Shown here piece by piece: positions 27,862-37,743 of a stretch of DNA of 64,000 nt. Source of the stretch: Mumia flava (GTDB lineage: Bacteria > Actinomycetota > Actinomycetes > Propionibacteriales > Nocardioidaceae); contig NZ_PGEZ01000002.1 of NCBI RefSeq assembly GCF_002797495.1, forward strand, positions 992,001 through 1,056,000, written 5' to 3'. The position numbers were made by a program, and so were the translations under genes. How positions within the stretch are numbered: position 1 is the stretch's first letter; the number at the start of each line of letters is the position of its first letter. The notes under the pieces were generated by a model that saw only the letters and a list, made by a program, of their open reading frames with translations, had not been told where the DNA came from and searched no databases.

Positions 27862-29187
27862 ATGAGCAGCGACGACGACGACCGGCGGCAGCACGTCGTC
27901 GACACCCTCACCGAGGCCTTCGACGATCTCCTCCGGGCCGATCCCCGGGGATTCCGGACGAAGTTCCGCAAGATGGCGGCGGACCCGTTCGCGTTCTTCC
28001 GTGGGTCGGCGTGCGTGTTCTACGCGGACCTTGCCGGGGCCGAGGACCGTTGGGGCGACGACCGCACGTCCCGGGTCTGGATCCACGGTGACCTGCACGT
28101 CGAGAACTTCGGCACCTACATGAACTCCGAGGGCCTACTCGTCTTCGACGTCAACGACTTCGACGAGGCGTATCTCGGGCCGTTCTCGTGGGACCTGCGC
28201 CGCTTCGTCGCGAGCCTCGCGCTGCTGTGCTGGCAGAAGGCGCTGCCGGAGGAGGACGTACGGCGGCTCGCGGCCGTCTATCTCCGTGCCTACCTCGACC
28301 AGGTCCGGCGCTATCTCGGCACCGACGACGACACGAGCGAGTTCGCACTGCGGCTCGACAACACCGAAGGCGCGGTGCACGGCGCGCTGCAGACCGCGCG
28401 GGCCGGCACGCGCATCGGGCTCCTGGGGTCGATGACCGTGGTGACGGACCATGAGCGGCGGTTCGTCGACGACACGACCGTCCGACACCTCGACGCGGCC
28501 GAACGCTCCCAGGTCCTCGCGGCGTTCGACCGGTACCTGGAGACGATCCCGGCGGACAAGCTGTCCGGTCGCGCGGTCTACTACGACGTCAAGGACGTGG
28601 TCGCGAAGAGCGGGTTCGGCATCGGCAGCGCCGGTCTCCCCGCGTACAACGTGCTGATCGAGGGCTTCGACCAGGCACTAGAGAACGACATCGTGCTCAG
28701 CATGAAGCAGGGCAACCGCTCCGCCGTCGGACGCGTCGTCGGCGACGAGCGAGCACGTGGCTTCTTCGAGCACGACGGGCACCGCACGGTCGTGAGCCAG
28801 CGAGCGCTCCAGGCGCACGCAGACCACTTCCTCGGATGGACGTCGATCGCCGGTACGGGGTTCGTCGTCGCCGAGCTGTCACCGTACGAGACCGACCTCG
28901 AGTGGGACGACATCACCGAGCCCGACGAGATCGAGCCGCTGCTGGTCGACCTCGGCCGTGCGACCGCGAAGGTGCACTGCGCGTCCGACGAGGACAGCGA
29001 CGAGGAGCTCGTCGAGTTCCAGACCGAGGAGGCGATCGTCGCGGTGATCGGCGACGACGAGGACGCGTTCGTCGACGACGTCGTGGGATTCGGGATCACC
29101 TACGCCGAGACCGCGCGGCACGACCACGCATTGTTCGTGGACGCGTTCCGGGCCGGTGACATCGCGGGGCTGGCCGCGCGGGGGTAG
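27862..29187 (+). CDS. DUF2252 family protein
   Basis: A 441-residue protein. FRTKFRKMAADPFAFFRGSACVFYADLA, then WIHGDLHVENFGTY, VFDVNDFDEAYLGPFSWDLRRFVASLAL are the family signature; HGDLHxxNF and DxNDFD resemble the catalytic and Mg-binding motifs of aminoglycoside-phosphotransferase-like kinases. The family substrate is not known. ATG follows GCCGG without a strong Shine-Dalgarno. The phospholipase D-like gene follows on the same strand 49 bp later. Confidence 0.9.
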   Translation: MSSDDDDRRQHVVDTLTEAFDDLLRADPRGFRTKFRKMAADPFAFFRGSACVFYADLAGAEDRWGDDRTSRVWIHGDLHVENFGTYMNSEGLLVFDVNDFDEAYLGPFSWDLRRFVASLALLCWQKALPEEDVRRLAAVYLRAYLDQVRRYLGTDDDTSEFALRLDNTEGAVHGALQTARAGTRIGLLGSMTVVTDHERRFVDDTTVRHLDAAERSQVLAAFDRYLETIPADKLSGRAVYYDVKDVVAKSGFGIGSAGLPAYNVLIEGFDQALENDIVLSMKQGNRSAVGRVVGDERARGFFEHDGHRTVVSQRALQAHADHFLGWTSIAGTGFVVAELSPYETDLEWDDITEPDEIEPLLVDLGRATAKVHCASDEDSDEELVEFQTEEAIVAVIGDDEDAFVDDVVGFGITYAETARHDHALFVDAFRAGDIAGLAARG

Positions 29188-29236
29188 TGGGGCGGCGCTC
29201 TCGCCGCCGGTTGGTCCGGTGCGTCATAGTGACGCC

Positions 29237-30811
29237 ATGCCCGATCCCGAGCGTTGGCTGCTGACGCGGTCCGAGCGCGACAACCCGTACACGCAGATCG
29301 ACGACCGGTACGACGGTGACCGCGCGTGGTCGACCGGCAACCAGGTCGACCCGCTGATCGACGGGGCGACGTACTTCGCCGCGTTGCACGAGGCGTTGGA
29401 GGCGACGGGCGACGGCGACCTCGTGCTGTTCACCGACTGGCAGGGTGATGCCGGCCAGCAGCTGACCGACGACCCGGACAGCCGGGTGCTCGACGTGCTC
29501 GCGGCGGCGCGGCAGCGCGGCGTGGACGTACGGGGCCTCGTGTGGCGCTCGCACACCGACCAGGCCGGGTTCTTCCACGAGCAGAACCGCCACCTCGGTG
29601 AGCAGCTGCGCAAGCGCGGCATCCCGGTCATCCTCGACATGCGGGTGAGGCCACGCGGCTCGCACCACCAGAAGTTCGTCGTGATCCGGCATCCCGACCG
29701 GCCCGACGCCGACCTGGCGTTCGTCGGCGGCATCGATCTCGCCCACAACCGCCGCGACGACCACGACCACGCAGGCGACCCCCAGGGCCGGCGGACCGTG
29801 CCGGAGTACGGCGAGCACGCGCCCTGGCACGACGTGCAGGTACGGCTGCAGGGGCCGATCGTCCACGACATCGAGACGGTGTTCCGGGAGCGGTGGGAGG
29901 ACCAGACCCCTCCCACGTCGCTGCCGTGGCGCAAGGTCCGCGACACGATCAGCCGCGTCGACACCACGCCCGTGCCGCTCGCGCCGCAGCTCCCGCCCCC
30001 GCCGGAGGCCGGGACGCACACCGTCCAGCTCCTGCGGACCTACCCGGAACGTCCGCGCCGCCCCTACCCGTTCGCGCCGCGAGGTGAGCGCAGCGTCGCC
30101 GCGGGCTACCGGAAGGCCATCGGGAACGCGACCGAGCTCGTCTACGTGGAGGACCAGTACTTCTGGGGCCACGACGTCGCCGACATCTTCGCCGAGCAGC
30201 TCCGCGCGCAGCAGGACCTCCGCCTGATCACGATCATCCCGCTGTACCCGGACGTGGAGGGACTGAACCGCTCCGCGCAGCACCTCGCCCGCGACCAGGC
30301 CCTCGACCTGCTGATGCGGGTCGCCCCCGGGCGCGTCGCGGCGTACGGGTTGGAGAACCCGGCCGGCGTCCCGGTGTACGTGCACGCGAAGGTCGCCGTG
30401 ATCGACGACCGGTGGGCCGCGACCGGCTCCGACAACTTCAACCGCCGCTCCTGGACCCACGACTCCGAGCTCACCGCCGCCGTGCTCGACGACACCTATG
30501 CGCGGGACCTGCGGCTGCGGCTCGCCGCCGAGCACCTCGACCGGCTGGACGACGTGCTCGGCGGCTCCGAGCTCAAGACGGTGATGGCGGACTGCCTGAG
30601 CTCGCACGCGATGTTCGACAAGTACGGGGAGTACGCCGACGCGCTGGACGCGTGGTACCGCGACGGGCGCCGCGGACCCAGACCGCCCGGGCGCTTGCGT
30701 CGTCTGCCCGCGACCCGCGACCGCGCCCGTACGATGCCGATCGCGGCCGCACTGCTGAACCGCGTGCACAACCCGGACGGTCGGCCGCGCGACGAGCGGG
30801 GCGGGGCCTGA
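29237..30811 (+). CDS. phospholipase D-like protein
   Basis: A 524-residue protein with two HKD motifs: GSHHQKFVVIRHPD with VGGIDLAHNRRDDHDH near residue 150, and VYVHAKVAVIDDRWAATGSDNFNRRSW near residue 380. Both half-sites keep His, Lys and the Asn/Ser, so the pseudo-dimeric active site should work on a phosphodiester bond. No signal peptide is evident. The Arg/Pro-rich tail is non-conserved. It may be co-transcribed with the DUF2252 gene; I infer a phospholipid or nucleic-acid phosphodiester substrate but cannot choose. Confidence 0.88.
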   Translation: MPDPERWLLTRSERDNPYTQIDDRYDGDRAWSTGNQVDPLIDGATYFAALHEALEATGDGDLVLFTDWQGDAGQQLTDDPDSRVLDVLAAARQRGVDVRGLVWRSHTDQAGFFHEQNRHLGEQLRKRGIPVILDMRVRPRGSHHQKFVVIRHPDRPDADLAFVGGIDLAHNRRDDHDHAGDPQGRRTVPEYGEHAPWHDVQVRLQGPIVHDIETVFRERWEDQTPPTSLPWRKVRDTISRVDTTPVPLAPQLPPPPEAGTHTVQLLRTYPERPRRPYPFAPRGERSVAAGYRKAIGNATELVYVEDQYFWGHDVADIFAEQLRAQQDLRLITIIPLYPDVEGLNRSAQHLARDQALDLLMRVAPGRVAAYGLENPAGVPVYVHAKVAVIDDRWAATGSDNFNRRSWTHDSELTAAVLDDTYARDLRLRLAAEHLDRLDDVLGGSELKTVMADCLSSHAMFDKYGEYADALDAWYRDGRRGPRPPGRLRRLPATRDRARTMPIAAALLNRVHNPDGRPRDERGGA

Positions 30812-30850
30812 CCGTCGGCGACGCGTGCGTCACGCCGGGAGCAGCGCCCC

Positions 30851-32629
30851 TCACCGCGCGGCCAGGTACGCCTTCCATCCGCCGTGGCGCGTGATGTCGG
30901 CACCGCCCGCGGCGCTCTGAGCGTCGCAGCCGAACCCCAGGACCTCGCGGCCGTCCTCCAGGTCCACCGCGCCGAGGTTCATCGGCGACGGCAGCGCGGC
31001 GAGGAAGTCGCCGAGCGCCCCGACGGACAGACGCCACACCTCGCCACGGATCGCCGCACCACCCGCGCCGACGCGGACGAGTCCCGGCTTCGGCGGCGTG
31101 GTGTCGAGCGCCTTCAGCGCGTACGCTGCCGCCGTCCGCGCCGGACCGCACCACAGGGCACCGCGATCCCGCAGCTCGCGCTCCAGCGGCTGACCCACGA
31201 GGTGTGCGCCGACGACGAAGAGCTCGGTCGTCGCGAGACCGGCGGCCGCGGGCCACGGAAGCGGCGGCACGACAGCGCCGTCGCCTGGTGTCCCCCGGTC
31301 CGACGGCCCCTCGGAACCGAGCCCCCGGACCCGCGCCGCGACATCCGCGACCACCGCGTCGCCGAACGCCGGAGCCAGCAGCGTGACGCCGAACTGTGCC
31401 ACCCCGTCGCCCTGGTCGGCGACCTCGCCCGCCGGCACCGCGACGGCGCACAGGTCGAACAGGTTGCAGAAGTTCGTGTAGGTCCCCACCCACGAGTTCA
31501 CCCCCACCGGGTCGGCCGCGACGTCGGCTCGCGTCGGCTGTCCGGGCGCGGTCGGGACGAGCAGCGCGTCGCAGTCGGTCAACAGCGCGAGCGACTCCCG
31601 CTTCAGCGCGTCGAGTCGCTCCCGGTCGCGCAGCATGTCCGAGGCCCGCACGTCCCCGGCGCGCGCGATGATCGCGCCGACCGTGGGATCGACGTCCTCG
31701 CGGTGCGTGTCGACGAAGTCCCCGACAGCGGCATGCCGCTCCGCGACCAGTCCTCCGTCGTACAGCAACCGCGCCGCCTCGAGGAACGAGCCGAACGGGA
31801 TCGGCACGATCGCGCACCCGGCCGTACGAGCCTGGTCGACGGCTGCGCCGAACGCCTCCGCCCACCCCGGCGCCATCGCGACGAGCTCGTCCGGCACGGC
31901 GAGGCGCGGGCGCGCCGGCGCACCGACCGGCGCGTCGGCCGGCCAGGCCCGCGTCCCCGGTCCCCCGGCCATGACCCCCATCGCAGCACCGGCCGTCGCG
32001 AGGTCGCGCGCCATGATCGTCACCGCGTCCCACGACCGGCACGCCGGCACGACACCCTCGGTCGAGACCACGCCGAGCGTCGGCTTGATCCCGACGATCC
32101 CCTGGTACGCGGCGGGCACGCGCCCCGACCCGGCGGTGTCCGTGCCGATCGCCAGGTCGGCGAGGCCGAGCGCGACGGCGACGGCCGATCCCGAGCTCGA
32201 CCCGCCCGACACGTACGCCGGGCGGCGCGCGTCCCGCACGCCGCCGTACGGGCTGCGCTGCCCGACGAGGCCGGTCGCGAACTGGTCGAGGTTCGTCGTC
32301 CCGATCACCGTCGCCCCCGCGGAACGCAGCCTGGCGACGGCGACGGCGTCAGCCTCCGCTGGCCCGGTCGCGAACGTCGGACACGCAGCCGTCGTCGGGA
32401 GCCCGGCGACGTCGACGTTGTTCTTCACCGCGAGCAGGAGCCCGGCGAGCGGGCCCTCGGCGACCTCGGCCTCCGCACGCACCTCGTCACGCTCGCGCAG
32501 ACCGATCCACACCTCGGCCCTGTTCACGCGCGCCACCGCGTCGTACGCATCGTCGACCCGATCGGCCGGGACCCGTCCCGTCGCAGCCCCCGGCCCGCCG
32601 AGCGTCTCGGAAGGCGCCGTCGCCGTCAT
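30851..32629 (-). CDS. atzF: allophanate hydrolase
   Basis: A 592-residue amidase-signature enzyme converting allophanate to 2 NH3 and 2 CO2. The Ser-cisSer-Lys triad is in LLLAVKNNVDVAGLPT (Lys) and YVSGGSSSGSAVAVALGLADLAIGTDTAGSGRVPAA. The C-terminal ~130 residues (LFVVGAHLVGQPLERELRDRGALW) through YALKALDTTPPKPGLVR form the AtzF-specific extra domain. Length is typical. It starts in an ATGA overlap with the carboxylase stop, making it the last gene of the urea/guanidine operon. Confidence 0.93.
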   Translation of the reverse strand: MTATAPSETLGGPGAATGRVPADRVDDAYDAVARVNRAEVWIGLRERDEVRAEAEVAEGPLAGLLLAVKNNVDVAGLPTTAACPTFATGPAEADAVAVARLRSAGATVIGTTNLDQFATGLVGQRSPYGGVRDARRPAYVSGGSSSGSAVAVALGLADLAIGTDTAGSGRVPAAYQGIVGIKPTLGVVSTEGVVPACRSWDAVTIMARDLATAGAAMGVMAGGPGTRAWPADAPVGAPARPRLAVPDELVAMAPGWAEAFGAAVDQARTAGCAIVPIPFGSFLEAARLLYDGGLVAERHAAVGDFVDTHREDVDPTVGAIIARAGDVRASDMLRDRERLDALKRESLALLTDCDALLVPTAPGQPTRADVAADPVGVNSWVGTYTNFCNLFDLCAVAVPAGEVADQGDGVAQFGVTLLAPAFGDAVVADVAARVRGLGSEGPSDRGTPGDGAVVPPLPWPAAAGLATTELFVVGAHLVGQPLERELRDRGALWCGPARTAAAYALKALDTTPPKPGLVRVGAGGAAIRGEVWRLSVGALGDFLAALPSPMNLGAVDLEDGREVLGFGCDAQSAAGGADITRHGGWKAYLAAR

Positions 32630-35600
32630 GCTGCCTCCTCCAGGACCGGCCCGAGGACCACGAGCGCCTCGCCCGGCGCGACCTGCTCCCCCGCCGCGCA
32701 GCGCACCGCCGTGACGACGCCGTCGCACGGCGCGGTGACCGCCGACTCCATCTTCATCGCCTCCAGCGTCACCAGCGTCTGCCCTGCGGTCACGCGGTCA
32801 CCGACCGCTACGCCGACCTTCCACACGCTCGCGACCAGCGGCGCGTCCACACGCGAACCGCCGTCGGGGACCTCCACGTCGGGCTTGTCGGCGACGACCG
32901 CGTCGGCCGCCTGCTCCGCCCGGGCGAACTCCCCCGACGCGTGCCACGCCTGCCGCTCCGCACCGAACGCCGTCGCCTGCCGCTCCCGGAACGCCGCGAT
33001 GTCCCCGGCGTTGTCCGCGAGGAACCGCTCGTGCTCCGCCAGGGAGAACGTGCCCTCGGTGATGTCGAGCGAGCCACGCCCCGCCGCCATGTCGGCGCGC
33101 AGGTCGAGCAGCTCGTCGGCGCCCACCGGGTACCACGAGATCCGGTCGAAGAACCGCAGCAACCACGGCGTACCGTCCTCGAACGGCGCCCGGTCGTGGC
33201 GGTAGGTGCTCCACACCTGGGTCGTACGGCCGACGAACTGGTAGCCGCCCGGCCCCTCCATCCCGTAGATGCAGAGGTACGCGCCGCCGATCCCGACGGA
33301 GTTCTCCGCGGTCCACGTGCGCGCCGGGTTGTACTTCGTCGTGACGAGCCGGTGCCGCGGGTCGAGCGGCGTCGCGACCGGCGCCCCGAGGTAGACGTCG
33401 CCGAGGCCGAGCACGAGGTAGTCGGCGTCGAAGACCGTGCGGTAGACGTCGTCGACCGAGTCGAGCCCGTTGATCCGGCGGATGAACTCGATGTTCCACG
33501 GGCACCACGGCGCGTCGTCGCGGACACCCGCCATGTAGCGCTCGATCGCCTCACGCGTCGCCGGGTCGTCCCAGCTGAGAGGCAGGCGGACCTGCCGGCT
33601 CGGGACCACCGGCTCGGTGGTCGCCGGGAGCTCCCGCTCGATCTCGGCGAGCAGGTCGAGCACGTGTCCGGTGGGCAGGACATCGGGATCGACATGGACC
33701 TGGAGCGAGCGGATCCCCGGGGTCAGGTCGACGACGCCCGGGACCGCCCGCTCCGCGAGCGCGGTGTGCAGCGCGTGGACGCGGGCGCGCAGCCCGAGGT
33801 CCAGCACCAGGTCGCCGTACTCCACGAGCACGTTGTCGTCGCCGCTGCGGCGGTAGGTGACCGACGGCTCGCCGTCCGCGCGACGGAGCACACCCCCGTC
33901 GTCGGCGCTCGGGCTTCGCGGGACGTACGCGGGGGTGGCGACCGCGCGACGCGAGGGCAGGTCCGCCACCTCCACGGGGACGAAGCGGACCGTGTCGCCG
34001 GGCCGGAGCTGGCCGAGCTTCCACCGGTCCGCGGTCACGACCGTCACCGGGCAGACGAACCCGCCCAGGCTCGGACCGTCCGGCCCCAGCAGGATCGGCG
34101 TGTCCCCGGTGAAGTCGAGCGCACCGACGGAGTAGGCGTTGTCGTGCAGGTTCGACGGGTGCAGGCCCGCCTCGCCCCCGTCCGGACGCGCCCACTGCGG
34201 CTTCGGCCCGACCAACCGTACGCCGGTGCGCGCGGAGTTGAAGTGCACCTCGTAGGCCGACGTGTACAGCGTGTCGATGTCCTCGCGGGTGAAGAAGTCG
34301 GGTGCGCCGTGCGGACCCTCGGTCACCGCGAGCTCCCACGCGTGGGTCATCTGTGGGGTCTCGATCGCTCGCTCCGCTCGCGCCTCGACCAACGGGAAGG
34401 ACTCCGCTCGCGCCTCGACCACCGGGCCGGACACCACCCGCAGGACGTCACCCGGGCGCAGCGCACGACCACCGTGGCCGCCGAACCCGCCGAGGGTGAA
34501 CGTCGCTGCGCTGCCGAGGTACTCCGGCACGTCGAGCCCGCCGGCGAAGGCGACGTACGTCCGCAGGCCCACGGTCGCGTCGCCGACGTCGAGCGTGGCG
34601 CCGGCCGGCACGTCCACCGGCTCCCACATCGGCACCGGGTCTCCGTCCACCATGACCGGCGCCTCCGCGCCCGTGACGCAGACGGACGTCGCGTGCGAGA
34701 ACCGCAGAGCCGGCCCGGACGCCGTGCACTCCAGCCCGGCGGCGTTCGGATCGTTGCCGAGGGCGAGGTTCGCGAGCCGCAGCGACCGGTCGTCCATCGC
34801 CCCGCTCGGCGGGACACCGACCTGCCACGCACCGGCGCGGCCCTCGACGTCCTGCACCGTCGTCATCATCCCGGCCCGGTCGACGCGGATCCGGGGCTCG
34901 GGATCGGTCACCGCATCCAGCGTGCTCGTGGTGTGCTCGACCGCCCGCACCACGTCGAGCCCGGTGATGGTGCGCAGCAGCCCGAGGTTGACCTCGATCC
35001 CGTCGATCCGTGCGTCCGCGAGCGCGACGCCGAGCCGGTCGTACGCGGCGTCGCGGTCGTGCGCCGACGCGATCACCTTCGCGAGCAGCGGGTCGTACGA
35101 CGTGGTGACCTCGGTGCCGTCGGCGATCCACGCGTCGACGCGGACGTCGTCGCTCTCGGGAAGTGCGACCCGGGTCAGCACCCCCGCGCTCGGCGCGAAC
35201 CCCTCGGCCGGGTCCTCGGCGTAGACACGTGCCTCGACGGCGTGCCCGATCACCGGGACGGCGCCGCGTCCGGTCGCGTCGACGTACGCGTCGAGCATCG
35301 ACGCGTCACCGGCGGCGAGGCGCAGCATCCAGGCCACCAGGTCGACCCCGGTCACGGCCTCGGTCACCGGGTGCTCGACCTGGAGCCGCGCGTTGACCTC
35401 CAGGAAGGACGCCTCGTCGCGATCGGTGTCGTAGACGAACTCGACGGTCCCCGCCGAGCGGTAGCCGACCTCCGCGGCCAGGTCACGGGCCGACGCGTGC
35501 AGCTGCGCCCGTACGTCGTCGGGCAGCGCCGGCGCCGGCGCCTCCTCGACCACCTTCTGGTGGCGCCGCTGCAGCGTGCAGTCGCGGTCGCCGAGCGACA

Positions 35601-36279
35601 CGACCCGTCCGGTCCCGTCGCCGAAGACCTGGACCTCGATGTGACGCGCCCGCTCCACGTAGCGCTCGGCGAACACCCCGGCCGATCCGAACGACGCGGC
35701 CGCGAGCCGGGTCACCCGCTCGTACGCGTCGGTGAGCTCGTCGGCGTCGCGGCAGACGGTCATCCCGATCCCTCCGCCACCCCCGGTCGCCTTCAGCATG
35801 ACCGGGTAGCCGAGCCGCTCCACCTCGGTGACGGCCTCCGCGGCGTTCCCCAGCAGTCCGGTCGCCGCGAAGACGGGAACACCCGCCCGCTCCGCAGCGG
35901 CACGGGCGGTGTGCTTCGTCCCGAAGGCGCCGAGCTGGTGCGGGGTCGGTCCGACGAAGGTCATCCCGGCCGCCTCGACGGCCTCGCAGAACTCCGCGCT
36001 CTCCGACAGGAACCCGTACCCGGGGTGGATCGCATCCGTGCCGGTGCGCTTCGCGGCCGCCAGCACCGCCTCGACGTCGAGGTAGCTCGCCGACGGTGCG
36101 GCGGGGCCGATCAGCACGGACTCGTCGGCGAGCCGCACGTGCGGCGCCGCCCGGTCGGCCTCGGAGAACACCGCGACCGTGCGCATCCCGAGCGCGCGGG
36201 CGGACCGCAGGATCCGGACCGCGATCTCGCCGCGGTTCGCGACCAGGAGCGTACGGGTCCGGCTGCGCGGCGCCGTCAT
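32626..36279 (-). CDS. urea/guanidine carboxylase (biotin-dependent)
   Basis: A 1217-residue multidomain enzyme. Residues ~1-450 are a biotin carboxylase (LLVANRGEIAVRILRSARAL; MLKATGGGGGIGMTVCRDAD; FLEVNARLQVEHPVTEAVTG). Residues ~475-800 are a KipA/PxpC-like and ~830-1080 a KipI/PxpB-like carboxyltransferase half. The C-terminus is a biotinyl domain with LVTLEAMKMESAVTAP. The product is N-carboxylated urea (allophanate) or guanidine. Next to two UAAP proteins, guanidine is the better guess. Residues ~618-640 (EARAESFPLVEARAERAIET) are a translated copy of an intergenic repeat, not family sequence. It overlaps both neighbours by 4 bp. Confidence 0.93.
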   Translation of the reverse strand: MTAPRSRTRTLLVANRGEIAVRILRSARALGMRTVAVFSEADRAAPHVRLADESVLIGPAAPSASYLDVEAVLAAAKRTGTDAIHPGYGFLSESAEFCEAVEAAGMTFVGPTPHQLGAFGTKHTARAAAERAGVPVFAATGLLGNAAEAVTEVERLGYPVMLKATGGGGGIGMTVCRDADELTDAYERVTRLAAASFGSAGVFAERYVERARHIEVQVFGDGTGRVVSLGDRDCTLQRRHQKVVEEAPAPALPDDVRAQLHASARDLAAEVGYRSAGTVEFVYDTDRDEASFLEVNARLQVEHPVTEAVTGVDLVAWMLRLAAGDASMLDAYVDATGRGAVPVIGHAVEARVYAEDPAEGFAPSAGVLTRVALPESDDVRVDAWIADGTEVTTSYDPLLAKVIASAHDRDAAYDRLGVALADARIDGIEVNLGLLRTITGLDVVRAVEHTTSTLDAVTDPEPRIRVDRAGMMTTVQDVEGRAGAWQVGVPPSGAMDDRSLRLANLALGNDPNAAGLECTASGPALRFSHATSVCVTGAEAPVMVDGDPVPMWEPVDVPAGATLDVGDATVGLRTYVAFAGGLDVPEYLGSAATFTLGGFGGHGGRALRPGDVLRVVSGPVVEARAESFPLVEARAERAIETPQMTHAWELAVTEGPHGAPDFFTREDIDTLYTSAYEVHFNSARTGVRLVGPKPQWARPDGGEAGLHPSNLHDNAYSVGALDFTGDTPILLGPDGPSLGGFVCPVTVVTADRWKLGQLRPGDTVRFVPVEVADLPSRRAVATPAYVPRSPSADDGGVLRRADGEPSVTYRRSGDDNVLVEYGDLVLDLGLRARVHALHTALAERAVPGVVDLTPGIRSLQVHVDPDVLPTGHVLDLLAEIERELPATTEPVVPSRQVRLPLSWDDPATREAIERYMAGVRDDAPWCPWNIEFIRRINGLDSVDDVYRTVFDADYLVLGLGDVYLGAPVATPLDPRHRLVTTKYNPARTWTAENSVGIGGAYLCIYGMEGPGGYQFVGRTTQVWSTYRHDRAPFEDGTPWLLRFFDRISWYPVGADELLDLRADMAAGRGSLDITEGTFSLAEHERFLADNAGDIAAFRERQATAFGAERQAWHASGEFARAEQAADAVVADKPDVEVPDGGSRVDAPLVASVWKVGVAVGDRVTAGQTLVTLEAMKMESAVTAPCDGVVTAVRCAAGEQVAPGEALVVLGPVLEEAA
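34356..34426. repeat. palindromic-repeat copy inside the carboxylase gene
   Basis: Positions 34356-34396 match 38529-38569 at 40 of 41 bases. A second partial unit (CTCCGCTCGCGCCTCGACCA) begins 30 bp later, at 34402. The insertion keeps the carboxylase frame and adds ~23 residues between RVVSGPV and TPQMTHAWELAV. The right-hand inverted end seen in the intergenic copy is absent here. Confidence 0.85.
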
Positions 36280-36893
36280 GCCGGCACCCCCGCTCGAACG
36301 ACCATCTCTGCGCGGCTCGGGTCGAAGCCGTTGCAGGGGTTGTTGATCTGCGGGCAGTTGGAGACGAGGACGAGTGTGTCCTTCTCCGCACGCAGGCTGA
36401 CCGACAGGCCCGGGGCGGAGATCCCGTCGACGATGCCGAGGGCGCCGTCGGGATCGACGGGGACGTTCATGAACCAGTTGACGTTCGGGACGTGGTCGCG
36501 CTTGCCCATCCCGTAGCGGCTCAGCTCACGCAGGAAGTTCTCCGCGCACGCGTGCTGGCCGTACGTGTGGTGGCCGTAGCGCAGCGTGTTCGACTCCTTC
36601 GAGCAGGCCCCGCCGAGGGTGTCGTGGCGCCCGACCTCGTCCTCGACGACACTCAACAGCGGCGTGCCCTCGTTGTCGCGGAGCACGCTGCCGGTGGTGA
36701 GGAAGACCGAGTCCTGCTCCTGCAGCGTCGCCTGCGCCGAGTACGCCCGGCTCGTCTCGTGCGCGTCGTAGGCGAGGAAGTCGACCGCCTGGTTGCCGTC
36801 GAGGTCGACGATCGTGAGGAGCTGGCCGCGCTCGAGCACGGCCGACCACGGTGCGCGCGGGGCCACGGTGGTGCGGGAGACGAACGTGCTCAT
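36276..36893 (-). CDS. urea-carboxylase-associated protein 1 (carboxyguanidine deiminase subunit, DUF1989)
   Basis: A 205-residue DUF1989 protein of the urea-carboxylase-associated type. It has WSAVLERGQLLTIVDLDGNQAVDFLAYDAH, then GGACSKESNTLRYGHHTYGQHACAENFLREL and the end CPQINNPCNGFDPSRAEMVV. Published work on guanidine catabolism assigns such paired proteins to carboxyguanidine deiminase (CgdAB), which turns carboxyguanidine into allophanate. Cysteines in GGACSKES and CPQINNPCN could bind metal. It is coupled by 4-bp overlaps to the UAAP2 gene before and the carboxylase after. Confidence 0.88.
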   Translation of the reverse strand: MSTFVSRTTVAPRAPWSAVLERGQLLTIVDLDGNQAVDFLAYDAHETSRAYSAQATLQEQDSVFLTTGSVLRDNEGTPLLSVVEDEVGRHDTLGGACSKESNTLRYGHHTYGQHACAENFLRELSRYGMGKRDHVPNVNWFMNVPVDPDGALGIVDGISAPGLSVSLRAEKDTLVLVSNCPQINNPCNGFDPSRAEMVVRAGVPA

Positions 36894-37729
36894 GCCAGAC
36901 CTCCGGAGCGCAGGTAGTCGCGGGTGTTCTCGAACGCCCGCCGGCCCTCCGGCGTCGCGTCCCACAGGGGGTCGTCCGGACCGGTCGGCCGGTCGCGCCA
37001 CGCGACGACGTCGAGCGGCGTCGCGACGTACTCGTCGCGCGGGTCGAGCGGATGGGGCACGTCGGCGACGAGCAGGATCAACGGCATCTCCGCGCGCAGC
37101 ACCACGCTGCCGCCCGCACCCGCCGATCCGGTCGGGTGCGGGCGGCCCTCGTCGTCGATCCGTACACCCTGGAAGTACGAGACCGACGGCACCACGTCGC
37201 GGCGTCCGAGCCCGTGCTTGGCAGCGCCCAGCACCAACAGCTCGCGTCCCGCCGGCGACGGCCCTTCGGGTGACCCGTCGCCGTAGCGCCGCTCGTTGCG
37301 CGCCTGGGTCGACGTTCCGTAGATCGTGTCGTGGTGCCCCGACGTGTCCTCGACTACGGACGCGAGCACGCGACCCTGGTCGGACAGCAGCAGCCGGCCC
37401 GCCCCGGCGTACACCTGCCACTGCACCTTGACGGTGTCGGCGACGTTCAGGCGCTCCCAGGGCGCGAGCGCGTTGTAGGCGAGGACGTGCGCGCACGCGT
37501 CGCCGGCGACGTCGACGAGCCGGACGCAGGTCCCCCGGGTGATGCGCCGGTGACTGTACCCACCGCCTGCGATCCGCTCGGCCCAGACGACGTCGTCGGG
37601 TGTGACACCGGGGGGTGGCGCCGGTCGCGCGAAGCCCTCGCTCAGTGCCTGCGCCTCTTGAGCTCGGGCGTGCGCACGAGCGCCTGCGGTCGTCGCGGTC
37701 CCGGTCGAGACCATGCTGTCGGTCGACAT
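36890..37729 (-). CDS. urea-carboxylase-associated protein 2 (carboxyguanidine deiminase subunit, DUF1989)
   Basis: A 279-residue DUF1989 paralogue of the following gene. Matching stretches are YSHRRITRGTCVRLVDVAGDACAHVLAYNA, SVVEDTSGHHDTIYG and a PSVSYFQGVRIDDEG core. The ~45-residue N-terminal Ala/Gln-rich extension is not conserved. The ATG used has AGAAAGG upstream; an earlier ATG would overlap the operator. First gene of the four-gene operon (UAAP2, UAAP1, carboxylase, allophanate hydrolase), controlled by the putative TetR operator just upstream. Confidence 0.88.
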   Translation of the reverse strand: MSTDSMVSTGTATTAGARAHARAQEAQALSEGFARPAPPPGVTPDDVVWAERIAGGGYSHRRITRGTCVRLVDVAGDACAHVLAYNALAPWERLNVADTVKVQWQVYAGAGRLLLSDQGRVLASVVEDTSGHHDTIYGTSTQARNERRYGDGSPEGPSPAGRELLVLGAAKHGLGRRDVVPSVSYFQGVRIDDEGRPHPTGSAGAGGSVVLRAEMPLILLVADVPHPLDPRDEYVATPLDVVAWRDRPTGPDDPLWDATPEGRRAFENTRDYLRSGGLA

Positions 37730-37743
37730 GAGCGGCGGCCTTT

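Noticed and set aside
32941-36516. Plus-strand open frame of ~1190 codons opposite the carboxylase gene
   Set aside because: Composition and lack of motifs mark it as an antisense shadow of the carboxylase.
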